Positions 62,790-64,000 of a DNA stretch of 64,000 nucleotides are shown one piece after another (the stretch's first letter is position 1; the number at the start of each line of letters is the position of its first letter). A model generated the notes under the pieces. It searched no databases. It was not told the DNA's origin and saw nothing but the letters and a program-made list of their open reading frames with translations. The translations under genes were made by a program, and so were the position numbers. The stretch comes from Hyphomicrobiales bacterium (GTDB taxonomy: Bacteria > Pseudomonadota > Alphaproteobacteria > Rhizobiales > Rhizobiaceae): contig JAJFHV010000006.1 of NCBI GenBank assembly GCA_021775415.1, positions 1-64,000 of the forward strand. Reading direction: 5' to 3'.

Positions 62790-63904
62790 GCTACTTTCAG
62801 CGCTTCTTCCGGTGCGTTCATTTCCATCTCAAGTGCGTCCGCAACCGCCTGGTTGGTGATGCGCCCGCGGTGAACATTCAATCCATTACGAAGGTGAGGA
62901 TCATCCGCAATCGCATTGAGACCATTGCTGGCCAGCGCCAGGCCAAAGGGCAGGGTCGCATTGTTCAGCGCGTGGGATGAAGTAAGCGGCACCGCACCAG
63001 GCATATTGGCAACGCAGTAATGCACAATACCATCCACCACATAAGTTGGATCAGAGTGTGTGGTCGCTTTTGAAGTTTCAAAACATCCACCCTGGTCAAT
63101 CGCAACATCCACAATTACAGCTCCCGGCTTCATCTTTGAAAGCATGTCACGTTTCACAAGTTTCGGTGCAGAAGCCCCGGGAATGAGTACTGCACCAATG
63201 ACGGCATCCGACGCATAACATTCTTCTTCGATGGCTTCGACCGTTGAATAACGGGTCTTGACCGCATTGCCGAAGATATCATCAAGCTCGCGCATCCTTG
63301 GGAGCGAACGATCAAGGATCGTTACATCAGCACCCAAGCCAACAGCCATTTTGGCTGCATGGGTTCCAACGACACCACCACCAATTACCAGAACTTTTGC
63401 GGACGCAACACCAGGAACACCACCCATCAATACACCACGGCCATCATTGGGTTTCTGCAAGCTTGTTGCTGCACACTGGATGGATAACCGGCCGGCAACC
63501 TCACTCATTGGTGCCAGCAGCGGCAACCCGCCATCGCGGTCCGTCACGGTTTCATACGCAACCGCAGTACAGCCTGATTCCAACAACCCATGGGTTTGAT
63601 CGGGATCGGGAGCAAGATGCAGATAGGTATAGAGTATTTGACCTTCACGCAGCTGAACCCATTCGCTGGGCTGTGGTTCCTTGACCTTTACAACCATTTC
63701 CGCCGTGTCAAAAACCTCTTTGGCAGTGCCAAGCACTTTCGCGCCAATTGCTTCGTAAGCGGCATCGTCAGCACCAATTCCAGCTCCGGCATTGGTTTCA
63801 ACGACGACCTCGTGACCTCTGGCGATGTACTCGCGGGCAGAACCCGGTGTGACTCCAACGCGAAATTCGTTGTTCTTGATTTCCTTTGGTACCCCGATGC
63901 GCAT
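62786..63904 (-). CDS. ald: alanine dehydrogenase
   Basis: 372 aa NAD-dependent enzyme, L-alanine + H2O + NAD = pyruvate + ammonia + NADH. The NAD-binding loop GGGVVGTHAAKMAVGLGADVTILD is at about 172-196; MRIGVPKEIKNNEFRVGVTP and KVKEPQPSEW complete the family signature, with catalytic His96 expected in YLHLAPD. Its promoter region reaches the window edge, where an Lrp-type regulator is often found divergently. Confidence 0.95.
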   Translation of the reverse strand: MRIGVPKEIKNNEFRVGVTPGSAREYIARGHEVVVETNAGAGIGADDAAYEAIGAKVLGTAKEVFDTAEMVVKVKEPQPSEWVQLREGQILYTYLHLAPDPDQTHGLLESGCTAVAYETVTDRDGGLPLLAPMSEVAGRLSIQCAATSLQKPNDGRGVLMGGVPGVASAKVLVIGGGVVGTHAAKMAVGLGADVTILDRSLPRMRELDDIFGNAVKTRYSTVEAIEEECYASDAVIGAVLIPGASAPKLVKRDMLSKMKPGAVIVDVAIDQGGCFETSKATTHSDPTYVVDGIVHYCVANMPGAVPLTSSHALNNATLPFGLALASNGLNAIADDPHLRNGLNVHRGRITNQAVADALEMEMNAPEEALKVA

Positions 63905-64000
63905 GGTTATCTCCTCAAACGCTAATTTTGTGGCGGGACAATATCCAAATCTTTACAGCATGTCCGTGCAAAGATCGGCTTGCCAACAGGCATTTTCCGT

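Noticed and set aside
1-64000. CRISPR arrays, rRNA genes, riboswitches
   Set aside because: No spaced direct repeats, rRNA-like blocks or recognisable aptamer sequence were seen.

Overview
The window reads as chromosome of a marine alphaproteobacterium, most likely of the order Hyphomicrobiales (Rhizobiales). The reasons are gene order and gene content: phoR-pstSCAB-phoU-phoB; the run dgt-argS-SPOR protein-nagZ-scpA-scpB-tatABC-serS-surE-pcm-nlpD; a PopZ (DUF2497) gene next to valS and tolC; an ExoR homologue; and a DmdA-like DMSP demethylase pointing to a marine lifestyle. Base composition looks roughly balanced by eye. No rRNA, CRISPR array, prophage or complete insertion sequence was seen.

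Layout. 1-7.1 kb: phosphate-starvation regulon on + with a three-repeat Pho box before pstS. 7.4-8.6 kb: TetR regulator and AhpD-like protein. 8.8-24.7 kb: one long minus-strand housekeeping block (amidase-activator lipoprotein, Pcm, SurE, SerS, Tat translocase, an orphan Fbp-type ABC ATPase, ScpAB, NagZ, SPOR protein, ArgS, dGTPase, exported methyltransferase). 24.8-29.2 kb: a tightly coupled + operon, erpA-xthA followed by a TPP enzyme, a transthyretin-like protein and the DmdA-like protein. 29.2-39.2 kb: small secreted protein, exoR, ilvD, methyltransferase, valS, popZ, tolC, second Pcm-like protein.

39.8-48.3 kb: tRNA-Cys and tRNA-Asn, then an 8.2 kb segment closed by a 45-nt partial copy of the tRNA-Asn 3' end, the classical footprint of integration at a tRNA gene. 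It carries cspA, a transglutaminase, a three-gene set of catalase-like haem protein, di-haem cytochrome and alpha/beta hydrolase, the remains of an ectoine-hydrolase-like gene, and an ArgE-type deacetylase. No integrase is left.

48.3-59.4 kb: a TauD-type dioxygenase, then a cyclic-nucleotide neighbourhood: a soluble class III cyclase, a divergent six-helix/ferredoxin/cyclase fusion, an AT-rich methyltransferase, a very unusual 908-aa ABC-exporter-like protein whose nucleotide-binding motifs are all degenerate and whose helical subdomain appears three times, a cNMP-binding-domain protein, a metallo-beta-lactamase-fold hydrolase, and a cyclopropane fatty acid synthase. 59.5-63.9 kb: cysteine synthase, AlaX-type editing protein, mercaptopyruvate-type sulfurtransferase, GNAT enzyme and alanine dehydrogenase.

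The strongest candidates for undescribed biology are (1) the pseudo-ABC/cNMP-binding/MBL set beside two cyclases, (2) the catalase-like/di-haem/hydrolase cassette in the tRNA-Asn segment, which I propose acts on oxidised lipids, and (3) the TPP/transthyretin-like/DmdA-like cassette. All family assignments come from reading motifs and remembered family sequences; no search was run.
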